NCBI RefSeq assembly: GCF_965638725.1
Contig: NC_134949.1
Span: 55,270,151-55,334,150 of the forward strand
Length of the DNA: 64,000 nt
Reading direction: 5' to 3'
Source: Aptenodytes patagonicus
Taxonomy: Eukaryota > Chordata > Aves > Sphenisciformes > Spheniscidae
In this document: one piece after another, positions 12,401 through 23,791 of the stretch
How positions within the stretch are numbered: position 1 is the first letter of the stretch
Layout of the letters: each line of letters starts with the position of its first letter
Program-made: the position numbers and the translations under genes
The notes under the pieces: model-generated
Seen by the model: the letters and a program-made list of their open reading frames with translations, nothing else
The model's database searches: none
Told to the model about the DNA's origin: nothing

Positions 12401-12884
12401 GTTTAGATCCGTGCAAACACGGCAAGTTAGCAACCATCAAGTGAGAGGGCAGATGTCCCCACAGGCTTATCTGAAATCAGGAGAAGAGTTAAATGAAGGC
12501 ATGAGGTGAGACAGAGAAACTATCCCAGCAGCAGATCAAGAGACACTTTGAGTCCTGCCAGCTGGTGTGAATTATCAGTGGAAATTTCTGTTTGAACAGA
12601 AATTCGATGGAATGATGGATTTTTGGTTAAAGGAGTGAGGAAGAGTGTGTGTGTGTGTTCATCTGTATATGTGTGACTGTGTTTAAGACTGCTTGTTTGA
12701 AGAGTTATTTTTTCTTTGCATTTATCAGAAGACTTAAAACAGTAAGAGTAGGAATTTTATGTACAGACTGCATTTTCCCATCAACTCTCCCTTTGAGATT
12801 CCCACTCTTTGTGATAGAATTAAAGGGAGAATAATGAAATGGATTACATTAGGGCCTCAGCTTCAGTTCTCAAGTACTTAATCT

Positions 12885-12960
12885 CTCTGGCTAGGATTCA
12901 AATCTATGGCCTTAAGTGCTCCATCTTTATAAAGTGCAGCCACTGAACTAGACAGCATTT
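12885..12960 (+). repeat. possible ancient MIR/CORE-type SINE fragment
   Basis: The segment around GGATTCAAATCTATGGCC followed by GTGCTCCATC and CCACTGAACTAGAC resembles the 3' half of MIR-type SINEs (GGATTCGAACCC, GCTCT, then CCACT). The match is judged by eye and is degraded. Confidence 0.3.
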
Positions 12961-13095
12961 AAAGAGTGCAGATCTTTCAGATCTGGCTTCACAAAGTAAT
13001 CAGGGGAGTCCTATCACAGCACAGCACATGCTAAACATCCTGCAGTGAATTTTCTATGGAAAACCGTTTTCAGTGGTGCTCCTGGCTTGCGATTG

Positions 13096-13120
13096 CTCTC
13101 TCTCTCTCTCTCTCTCTCTC
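13096..13120. repeat. (CT)n microsatellite
   Basis: About twelve uninterrupted CT dinucleotides. Confidence 0.97.
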
Positions 13121-14532
13121 AGCCTGCCTGGCTACCATTTCCACCAACAGTACCCTCGCACCTTGCAAGTCCTGCATTTTCATCTAGTTTTAATAGATAT
13201 TGCAACAGGGGCAAAAGCGCGGCAGGCATTGCAAGGCTGGGTGCGGCTGGGCTGCTATGTGTGCATGCTTGTGCACAGGTATGTGTGGTTATGTGTCCAC
13301 TGAGATTAGGTAGAAACTGCAAAGAGAGGCATCATTTTACAGGAGCAAGCAGCTGGAGCAGGAATGCTATCAGGCCTCTTAAACACACTCATTTAAATTT
13401 CTGCCTTAGTTAAGCAGATAGAATAGAGCACTGTTTCCCCCTCATTTTCCCTAAGTGCAGCTACTTGAATGTGTGTCATTATGTCATAGATTTTTATGCT
13501 GCTTAACTACCAGATGCAGCAGGCATGCACCAAATGAACATTGCTATGTCCCTTAGGGAGCTTAGTGTCACTGGTGATACTAGGAAGTTGGAGATCTCAT
13601 AAAGCATTGGTTGTGATTAGCAGGTAGGACAGGAGGAAACTCGAAAGACCTTCATGTTGCTGCAACTGCTGATCACTCCTGGCAAATATTGCTCTAGGAG
13701 AATCATTCAAGAAAGGATTTTGGTGGGAGGAGTGAAGAGCTGAACCGCAGTCCTGGGCCTCTGGTGAGGCAGTATCTGGGGATACTTACGTGCCTGTGTT
13801 GTCCTCGAAGTTAGAAGAGCAACCCACTCGCCTTAATGTACAACATGATGGAAGAAGCGGTGGAAGGAGGCCTGCATGCATCGTCTTGTGCCAAGTGAAA
13901 GGAAGGTGCCTAGTGGTGTGCTGGCCTTTTAAATGCAGGATACCAAGCTCTGTTGCCCAGCCAGCTCCATAACCTCCACCCAGCGTGACGGTCCTAGTCT
14001 GCCACCTGTGTTCCTGCTGCGATGGTGGGACCCACTGTTGTCTGTGCCTGCCTGAGGAGCGTCAGACCTCCAGGCTCCCAGGGCATGCCATCTATCTATG
14101 CCAGAAACCAAGAGCAATTCCCCTGGTTCCCGGGTTGCCAAAGGGAGGGGAGTCTTCAGGATTTGAGTGAAAAGGCATTTTGTGCAAGCTGAAAGCATGG
14201 CCCTAGCCCTACCCTGATGAAACACACATTCTGTTTTTCTCCCATCCCATCTCTCCGAGTATTTGCAAGGCTGCATTGGCCTTTTTGGCAAATGCACACT
14301 GAGCTGGGGAAGGACTACAGCATGGGCTGAGCTAGGGCTCCCCTCATGGTTGCTGACATATGAGTGCTTGAGCTGCCCTGAAAGGCATCTGAGGAGTTTT
14401 ATGGTCATATATAATCATGGTCAAGCAACAAACTTTACCTAGGGTAAACTAGCAAGCAGAACTGAGGCGTTGGCTTTATAAACCATTTATATATATAATC
14501 TGGCAACTGTTACTCACTGGCATTTCTGCCAG

Positions 14533-14578
14533 GTCAGCACTGGCATGGCACTTCCGTCAGCACTGGCATGGCACTTCC
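14533..14578. repeat. perfect 23-bp tandem duplication
   Basis: Two identical adjacent 23-bp units, 14533-14555 and 14556-14578, each beginning GTCAGCACTGG. The absence of any difference suggests a young duplication. Confidence 0.95.
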
Positions 14579-17500
14579 AGCAGTCTCCAGCTGAAGCCCA
14601 GAGGAACACAGACCATCTCCCCTCAAATCACAGGGACCCACAGACAGTAATGCTCATGGCTGCTGGGAAATGGCTGTGTCTGTGGAGCAGGGCGGTGCTA
14701 GAAGTCCCCACCTCCATCTGCCTGAGCTTTGCCGCCAAGCACCTGACACCCCAGAAGATGAAACTGCACAGAAGAGAAGCTCCTTCTCCCAGAGCTGCAG
14801 TAAGACATTCTTCATCAGGGCTAGCACCAAAGCCTTGTGTGTTACCATGTTCCTCTGTTACATTTCCCTGAAGCCTGACTGGAATTCCCAGGGACCTACG
14901 TGGCTCCTCAGCAGCTCTCCAGCTCCAAGAGGTGATGCTGGGATTTGTGGCACCCAGAGATCAAGAACTGCCTGCCCTGGGGACCTGCTCTAAACTGCAA
15001 GAAAATATTCAGGAGCAATAAGCTGTGAATTCAATTACTTGACCTTACCTTACAATGGTTCCTAATATTTTTCTCCCCTGCCGCCCATTTCCTTCAAGAA
15101 AAATCACAGCACTGATTAATGATTAGCCGTGGTTGGATAACACACACCAACCAAAACTGCTGGCTGATCCCAGGCCATGATTCTGCAGTCAATAGCAGAT
15201 TTGTGCACAGCCATATCACTCAATAGGATATGCCTGATTAAGATTAAACATGTAAATACAATTGTATTTTTGATAGTTTAGCCAGGACAGACAATATTGA
15301 GTTTATGCCAGCTTTTATGCCGGCTGTGTGGGACACAGATCTGTACCAGCAGGAAGCTTGTTGATAAAAAATAAAACAAAAGCTATCAACGCTTTTTTTT
15401 CTGATGAAGTCTAAATGGGAGGGGTGATTTATGTTGGATCTCAGCTTTGCTTTGTGTCATTGCAGTGGTGTTTGATCCAGGAGCATTAAAGCAGAATTTT
15501 CTGTATCATTGAGCAGGAAGTTTTTATGTGCAACCTGATTCCCAGGAATGCTTCTTGCACGGAAACAGTCCTCTGCAGAGCCTCTTACCCAAGGTACTGC
15601 TGGCAGGAGAAATCAGCCTCAGGCTCCAGGGCAGGATGGCTGTCTCAGAACATCTATTGCCAACAGCCACCCGTGCAAAGGAAAGCCTAATCCCTTCTCA
15701 GTGAGAATCTCAGCCAGTCATCTCAACCCCACAGTGTGGAGTGGAAAAGGAGGGAAAAAGGAAAACTACTCCAGGCACAGTGGGCAAGGAATACCGAAGG
15801 GAACACAATTAGGGGCCAGGCAAGGGTACCAAAACAAGGACTGGCACACAAAGAAAGCAAAGGCTGACTCCTCCTGGAGTCAGCTTTTCTGAGAGTCTGT
15901 CAGGCTTCACCAGCTGAAGATGCAGCCAGACATCCCCTCTCTTCTAAATCATCTCCCCAGCCCTGGGATCAGCCTTTCTGGGAGGGAGAAAACACAAGTT
16001 CTCCTGGATCTCCCTTGGCATGTCTTCCTTTCTGGGGGTATCAGGCAACATCCCCACCAGTTGTTATGTTTTCAGATCCCTTGTTTACTGAGAGTTAAGC
16101 ACTTCTCCCCAAATATCTGTCTACAGACAACACCCACTCATCCATATTAGTGCAACTTGCTGCTTTGGGAACACATCAGCACAAAAGAAGATGAGATTAA
16201 TGCCATAAAGGAGGACTGGAGCCGTCTTAGCTGCTCTGGTAAGTGGATGGGCACAGGATACCTCCAGGAAACTACATCTAGAGGAATGGCTCAGTTGTCG
16301 TGAGTGAAATGTTTATCAGCATACTGTTGAAAGTCCTAAAGGAGGTGATAAATCTAATTATTTCTTTTTTAACTTGCTCACAGCCTTCAAGAACACCAGT
16401 TCTGTTGTATGAGAAGGCTCTTCCTAGCCAAAGTGACCACAGCTACAGGTGCTCCTAGTTGCTCTCCACTTATTTCTGCCTCTTCTTGCTCTGGCTTCCA
16501 CACTTGTGGAGTATGAAAGACAGTGTGACATCTGCCCCTGTGGGATAGGAGCAAGTCTAGGGCATGAAGAGTTTTGGCAGGTGCTCCAGGAGCCTCCCCC
16601 CACCCCTGGGTTTCCAGGTAGTAGGCTGGCTGTATCTGGGATTGCATACGGAAGTGATCCCATTTGCAGCACATCAGAGCATTATATTCCCAGTGGAGGA
16701 CCAGGCAGCCCATTTCCATTACATTTCCAGAAGCAGCATCTTTTCACCAGTTAGGGATGCTCTGGCAGATAATTCACAGGTTTGAAAGTCTCTGTTTATA
16801 GGACATACTCAGTAGCACTGATTTCAATATTTTAACAAGTCTCCTTGCCATTTTCTTGCCCAAATCTCTCCCCCTCCCCGTAAATAAACACCCTATAACA
16901 GGAATCTGGGTATTTAGGACACAGGAAGAGAAAGGGGTTGGCCAAAACCTACTCATTTAAAGAAGGAAACTTCTTTGAGAGAAGGCAGCGATCAGCACTT
17001 CCTGGCAAAGCAGCACATCACTGTTACATACTGGAAATGTTTATTTTGTTCCTGACACTGAAAATGGCAGTGAGCACAGCAATGCAGTTTGGAAGAGTGG
17101 CTGCAGAGACAAGTAACAGCTCTGAAAGACACCAGTATGAGTTTCTTTTGCAATTTTTTAAGAAAACATTTACTTTTTGGTGCCATACTTTTCATTTCCA
17201 AAGGAAAAGGATTTGACTTTTAGATGGGGTTTTTGGTAATCCTTGGACAAATGTTTCCAGAGCCAGAGCACAGGGGATTCAGGGACAGGACCCCCAAGGC
17301 AAAACCCAGTGTTATGCAGAGGTGCCACGTTTCCCTTTCCAGAAATTACACCCCCTGCCCTTGTCTTTGCTCCTGTCTAAGGCAGAGGTGCTCCGAGCTG
17401 GCTGCCTGGACTGAAGACCTGTCACCTCTGTGCCAGGGTGTTTCCAAGGGTGTCATGATGTTTGTACCTGAACTGATTTAAAGATGAAGGAAATGGACGG

Positions 17501-20057
17501 GGTAGGACAGGGTAGAGGCTGCTGTAAAGTAAGCTCAGTGTGACCGTGATAAGTGCTGGCAGGGGGGCGTTTCAGGGAGTGAATGTGTTGTCAATGTACT
17601 GCACAGGTAGCTAAGCAGAAGGAATGACACGAGCATATTCACAGTGCAGCCAATATCAGTGACCAAAAATAAACGTTATTTAGACACATTACACAGCGCC
17701 AAGCACCATCTCTCCCCAGGCATCTACTTGCTTTATTACTTGGCTTAATAAAAGATACTGAGTCCCTGAACCTCCCAGACATGTTCTCTCCCCCAGACCT
17801 GGCTGAGCTGAGAAGGGCTGCGGTGCTCTGCCCTTCGCTGGAAGCTCAGCCCTGCAACACTGAAAGCGGTGGAGCAGGGCTGGCCCGGGACACCGTGGAC
17901 AGCACTGGGCATTGGCACCCCATGGGAGGGAGCAGGGCCAGGCAATACCAGCAACAAGAAGAAGAAAGGAGCAGAGCTGACACAGAGGGAGAGCCCAGCC
18001 CTCCTCCTCTGCCTTGTCCTGCTGCCCAAAGACTGGAAGGGGAGGTGTGGGTGCCTGCTGCCAGAAGGGGTCGGTCCCTGCTGCCATCCCTGCCTCTCCT
18101 TGTCAGCTGCAGCCACTGCTCCTTCCCAATCACCAGCAGCCAGCTTGCCTGTCTGGGGCTGCGGTATGGCCAAAGCAAGCTCTTTTGCTACCAACAGCCT
18201 CCCACCCAAAGGAACTTCCAACGTTACCAGCATTTTGCTACTGGATTGTGTTGAAATGATTTTGGAGACTTGCTATGCAATTCAGCTGACAAGTGTAAAG
18301 ATCTGTATCTGAATTCATTATCTTGTCTCCCTTCACCTCTTTTGGAGAGAAACAGATACTTCTCAGGTGTGAAGCAGGTCGTGTGTCGTGAAGCAGGTCC
18401 ACTGAAACTCCCCTGGAAGTGCCTCTTTCTCTCCACCAACTATAGTGGGAATCTGGATGACTACCTCCGATGAAGAAGTTGGCTCTGCAGACACCTAGGA
18501 GTCAATTTAATTGCCCACACACTGGTGCCTAGGACTATTTGAGATCCCCTGGGTTATTCAGTGTGAGCTGGTGCTCCAGAAAGGTAGTTTCCCACAGCTC
18601 TTGTATCCTATACACCATCCCTGTGCTGGTGACTGAGTTACAGATGACTGAGCTACAGTATCTTCGATGGACTGTTTGTCTGTGCTGATGCACCAGAATG
18701 AAGTCCATATGGTGGACATCTACATCTGGGTACCTGCATATAAGCCAGGCATCTCAACTCTGAAATAGCCAGTGGAGATTCAGCACTCAATCCATTTGCT
18801 CTTACAAAGGTGATTTGAGATGCCTGGGGGTATCCAAAACATCTGTACGGGACTGCCAGATCTGATACAGGAGGTATGGGAGACCCACGTACTCCTGGAG
18901 TGGTCCCTGGAAGCTGAGCAGGATACCCTGTGGCATCTCAAATGACACTATATGCCAATGTGCAAGCAACTAAGGTGAGGCCCCAGGCAATCCAGCCAAC
19001 CACACCTGGGAGCATTTCAGTGCACACAGAAATAGGCACCTGCATCCAATCAGCTGGGCCAGTCCTTCTGACTTTTTGGCTGTTTGGGAGCTGAGACACC
19101 CAGCTCACATTTAGGTAATAACCGTCAGACATTAAAATTTAGGTGCCTCTATCTGCAAATTGCATCCCATCCCTGAAGCGAGGTGACAGCTGTCTCACCT
19201 TTCTGGTGTGATTGTCGTGCTGTTTGTACTCACCCATGTAGACTAGTGCTTCTTCTCCACCCTTCGGCATAGCATGAGGGCCACGGGCACCATTTCTCAG
19301 CCTACCTACCACGAGTCAGCAGCACTCGGGCTCTTAAGTAACTTGGGATGTTTTTTTAAAATGTAGCCCCATTTATTAGTCTTTTGAAAGTACAGGGTGT
19401 GTTTGATGACTAACTCTCAAGGATTTCTCAGGCATTCTGGAAAACGTCAGTGTTACTCTTCTTATCTTTTCTTCTTTTTTCCCCCACAAACCTGATATTA
19501 TTTGACATGCTGCCTTCCATGGGGTTTTGTGTGTCTGTGTAAAGGTAGGGAAGTAGCTGGCAGTCCATAATGTGATCTGACAAGATGGAAATGGGCTGGC
19601 AGTGACCAGTGACCTTTGAAAGCTTCTTGGGATGTCTTCCTAGACAAGTTGGATTCCACTGAGCTGGTGCTAAACTCCTCTCCATCACTCCTTCTTTCCT
19701 CTTATTTTTCACAGGTGCCTCCTTCTTGGCTGGCTCACTAAGCCTGGGACCTACTTTAAAGTTAAGATTAATTTCATGTAAAGAAACCTGTTATGTCCTT
19801 TCCTAAGAAGCCTCAGGATTTTACACTGAAATGAAAATAGGAAGAACATGAGGAATTGTCCTGGGGTTCAGCATGGCCCACCCTACAGTGACTGCACTGA
19901 GCATTGCCTTTCACTTGATGAGCCACTCATCCCCACGGGCCCTCGTGTAGTTCTAGGTGGTGTACAAGAGAGGACTCTCTTTTATGTGTTTTGTGGCAAT
20001 CTCTCCACATGTGACATTCAAAAGGGATCAGCACCCAGAAATAAGCCAGGGGCCCTG

Positions 20058-20090
20058 AAACAAACAAACAAACAAACAAACAACAAACAA
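20058..20090. repeat. (AAAC)n microsatellite
   Basis: About seven to eight AAAC/CAAA units with one interruption. Confidence 0.95.
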
Positions 20091-20940
20091 ATTTAACATG
20101 CAGATGAGACAACCATGGGTAGTCAGACCTCAGCACAGGCATGTACAGCTGCTCCCCCAGTTTTGGGAAGGAGCACAACCTCCATGGGGTGGGAGGGATT
20201 TCCAGGTTTAGGGGCTGTGTGTAGGGATGTGGTGGATAGGCCCTGATGTCAATTCCTTAATCAGAATAATAAAATACTCCCAGTGAGTAATATTTAAAAT
20301 AACAGATGAAGTCATGAACACGTTGGAGATACCCAGGGCTTTGGATGGGATTGCACCGACAGGTGTGTCATGCCGGAGGCATAATGTAGACCAAGGGGGA
20401 ATTTGTCATTGCCTTCATTCATTAACCATTTGGGCCAGCAATTTGGACAAAGTGACTCAGCGCTCACAGGCAGACAGAACTGCACCTTCAGAGAGCAGGG
20501 CTGGGCTAAGCGAGACACCAGGAAAGGCAAACTTCCCTTTTCAGGAAAGGAGCCCATAGCTCTCACTGGAACAGGTGGAAGGGGTGAGTGGAGCAGACGT
20601 GTCCCCGCACACAGACACAGTGCCCAGCAGGAGCCCTGAGGAAACTGTCTCTGGAACTGGGCTTGCAGCCACTCTCCCTCCAGGTGCTGTGGGTCTGTTT
20701 GCATCCCACAACCTCCTCATTTTCCACCTTGCAAGCAGTTATCTGGCAAGAAGCATGCAAAGAGACAAAAGGCTTGGAGCAGGGAGGAGATGCACTGCTA
20801 TTCATAGCCACGGTCCCCACCCATGGGTGCCAGGGGTCAGACAGGGGAGCACCTTATCAGGCGCTTGGCTGAGCAGCATTCAATCCTGTCCCAGAGCTGG
20901 GACAGGCAGCGGCTCCATCTCCACCCCAACGCAGGGGTGA

Positions 20941-21223
20941 GTGCCCTGCTGACGTCAAGAGGCCTTACTTCATTTCCTGGCACGGGGACCGTATTTTCAT
21001 AGCCGTGTCCTGTCGGAGAGGAAAGGCTGTGGAACTGGAATAGGCGTGCTCAGCCACACCTCCTCAGCCCTCCAGCTGTTAAAGCTCCCAAGGAGGGCGA
21101 ACGCGGGGCTGCTGCTTGGCTGGGGTTAACAGGAGCGGAGGTGACTGTGTTACTGGTGCACTGGGAAGTTGCCTTTTCTAGCCGGAGCCTCCCTGTTGCC
21201 TTCTCCAGGCAGGACCCAGAAAG
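20941..21223 (+). promoter_or_regulatory. possible GPRC5A promoter and non-coding first exon
   Basis: A perfect CRE (TGACGTCA) lies at 20950-20957. Some 266 bp downstream is a good splice donor (AAAG then GTAATT, junction 21223/21224) with no in-frame coding logic, as expected for a 5' untranslated exon. The segment is somewhat GC-rich and has no TATA box. GPRC5A needs at least one upstream non-coding exon, because its first coding exon begins at an acceptor at 23745, and this segment is 2.5 kb upstream on the right strand. This is inference: other donors exist in the 22-kb upstream region. Confidence 0.25.
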
Positions 21224-22189
21224 GTAATTCAAGGCAATGTCCTACAGGATCTGCGGCTGGGGTGGGATGGCGTGCAGGACAGTGGCTCTGGGGGGTGGGA
21301 AAGCAGGGGCATGGGGTGCCACGGCAAACAGAGACTGCCTCCCACCCTTGACCCTAACATGGGATTGCCAGCTGGAGCTGGGGGAGTTATGGCAGACTTT
21401 CCTGGGAAATGGTTTGAAATTTGTGGCTGGATGGGTGTATTTTATACACAAATATCAATGAGAGACGAGGCTTAGGCTGGAGGGAGAAGACTCAGCACTA
21501 CAGCGAGAACCATGATTTGGGGTGAGCTGTGATGTGGACCCAGCAGTAGTGAAGTGATCACAGCACAGGCTCCCTTGCACAGACCGCAGAGCCCCTTGGA
21601 AATCCCAGACACTTGTGTAGGTGCCAGATGAGCAGACTTGGCTTCTGGGGGGCAACACTCATCCAGGAGACAGGGCAGACACTCTTCATGCCTCACAGGA
21701 CCTCTACCCTGGAAAAAAAGAAAAGGGAGTAAAAATCAGCATGAGTGGCCCAGTTCTCCAAGGCGGTGAGGTTCTTTCCATCCTATTTGTTCCAAGGGCC
21801 GTGGCAGCCGACTGTGTGGCAAGTACCACTTGCAGTAAGCACCAGTCAGGACCCAAAGCCATGGGTGTGCTCTGTGCTGCCCTGGGGTCTCACACTGGCT
21901 CTCTGGGCTCTCCACCTGCCCTGACAGCGGGCGCCGGTCTGTACCTGCCAGAGCTGTGAATAGATAAGCTCATCTGATCAACAGTAAATTTCTGTAGTTA
22001 AAATTGTAGCATTTTCTCTCCAGATTCTCAGAAAGGTTTGTTATTTATTATTCACAAATATCCAGACAACTCTCAGCTATTTGTGCAAGAGATCATAAAT
22101 CCCCAAAATTTTGTGAATTATTTGTGAAAACTCCCGTATGAGTTATTCACCAATTCCATTCTCTTCATGAGAGTCCAGAGTTCCTGCAT

Positions 22190-22206
22190 ATTTGCATAAT
22201 TTGCAT
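22190..22206 (+). promoter_or_regulatory. tandem POU octamers (ATTTGCAT x2)
   Basis: Two perfect ATTTGCAT octamers occupy 22190-22197 and 22199-22206, separated by one base, in an AT-rich stretch about 1.6 kb upstream of the GPRC5A start codon. Octamers bind OCT/POU factors (family knowledge). Function here is unproven. Confidence 0.35.
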
Positions 22207-22624
22207 TTTATTGTATGCAGCTTTGTGGAGAGCTACACATCTCCTTTTACACAGTGAGGTTAAAAGCTGGAAAAATACTCCACCATTTACAAGCAGGTCA
22301 CATTGAGGCATATGTGGGGCTAAGAGTGAGTCAGTGATATTTTCTCCCTTCGTTCATCCTTTGATTAGATCAGCTGCCATGTATTGAATACTCAACCTCT
22401 CCTCCCTAAAATCTGTTGGAAGGGTTTTAGAACCAGCCTCATAACTGCAGTGTGTTGTTCTAGAGGGGGAAAATGAAGGCAAATGGCATAGCAAGCACTA
22501 AACACTAAATTTTGCAAAGGGAACTTTTTTCTTTATATCTCAGAAAAGAAAGCCCTTGGTTTTCCAGTGTGGGTCACCATTAAGGCCAGATTCCCCCATG
22601 TTTCATGTTTCATGCTGATATTGT

Positions 22625-22652
22625 ATCTATCAAAACTCCTGTTTTGATAGAT
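22625..22652. repeat. perfect 12-bp inverted repeat (hairpin)
   Basis: ATCTATCAAAAC at 22625-22636, a TCCT loop, then the exact complement GTTTTGATAGAT at 22641-22652. Confidence 0.9.
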
Positions 22653-23791
22653 TTTAGAGACCCGAGCCTAACTGAGCAATTTGGTACCTAGAAAGCAGTA
22701 CCTGGCCCCTGGGATCTAAACTCACTCAGTGCCTGCATAATGGGCCACAAAGTGCCCAACGTCCTCATGTGGTGGTTTCTGCACATGCTTCAGGCTCCCA
22801 AGGACATAGGCAACTTAATTCCCCTTGGCGATGGGCAGAGCTCACCCAAACAGCCCTTTTATCCCCTGGCGAGACAGGCTTAAGCCAGGCTTACTCAGAC
22901 AGTACTGAACTCCTCATGACGAGACAAGAGGAATGCGCTGGGTGTAGTAGAGACCTTGTCCATCCTTGACTCGTGGACTCCTCAAGCAGTAACTTGGTGG
23001 TTACTTCCCGTGCAATGAACAGCATTAGCTCTGACATGCCAGGCCTCCAGCTAGCGCAAGGCAATATCTTGGGCAAGGGACCGAGGTCTTTGAGATAGTT
23101 CTTATTGCGGCGCTGCCATGAAGAAGAAGGAATATGAGTTTGGGGCTCATGGTTGGTGGCCTATATTTGCGATTTAATTTGGAGTGATAAGAGCTATGCT
23201 GGAGGCATCCAGGTTAGTTATCTGCAGGGTAGAAGGCAGTTAAAGTTCCCCTTCATTCATACCCGTAAACCAAAGCCAAGAGTGCTTCAGAGAAAGTAAT
23301 AGAGGGAAAAGAAACAGAGTAACGAGTTTCCTGTTCTGCATTGCTCATCTCTGAACCTCACTGGTACAAGGTACTGATGTTGTTTGAACTTGTCAAAAGA
23401 GCGTAAGCTGTATTATGATTAACAGCTGCTTTTGTATCACAAAAGTGACATGGCAGCTCAGTCTCTGTGCTGCAGGGCACCAAGCTAATGTCTGCGAAAG
23501 CGCCTCACCTTCTCCCTGCTCCCCATGCTCCTACAACATTGCACAACCCCAGGCACGGTGCAGAGGACATGCAAGGTGAATCGCCTCCTGCTAAGGGCCT
23601 TGGCTTGCTCTTGACAGAGGGCCTTAGCACTGTGGTGTCCTCGCCCAGTGAGGTGGGGATGGATGTCTGTCCTGCCTCTCTTTCCCCTCTGCTGGCAGCA
23701 CCCAGGTGGTTGATACGACAGCCTGTGTCTTTTCTTCTTCTACAGCTTTGGGGAAACGTTTCACGGGGAGGTTGTTCAAGAAGGCAAGAGG

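Larger units (their letters stand above)
9479..20940. other. intergenic stretch between LTR copy 1 and the GPRC5A upstream region
   Basis: About 11.5 kb with no recognisable coding exon. It holds a possible ancient tRNA-derived SINE piece near 12885-12960, a CT microsatellite at 13096-13120, a 23-bp tandem duplication at 14533-14578, an AAAC repeat at 20058-20090, and GC-richer segments (17780-18200, 20450-20940) where long overlapping open frames on both strands are composition artefacts. Confidence 0.6.
21224..23745 (+). other. region upstream of the GPRC5A coding exons (probably intron 1)
   Basis: No coding exon is recognised. Notable items are two POU octamers one base apart (22190-22206) and a perfect 12-bp inverted repeat with a 4-nt loop (22625-22652). 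It ends in a strong pyrimidine tract and TACAG acceptor at 23745. Confidence 0.55.

Noticed and set aside
13045-13413. Serine/leucine-rich frames over the CT repeat
   Set aside because: Direct translation of (CT)n; no flanking coding signal.
17781-18254. Overlapping 110-162-codon frames on both strands
   Set aside because: GC-rich segment with few stops in several frames at once. No domain, no splice logic, no conserved motif.
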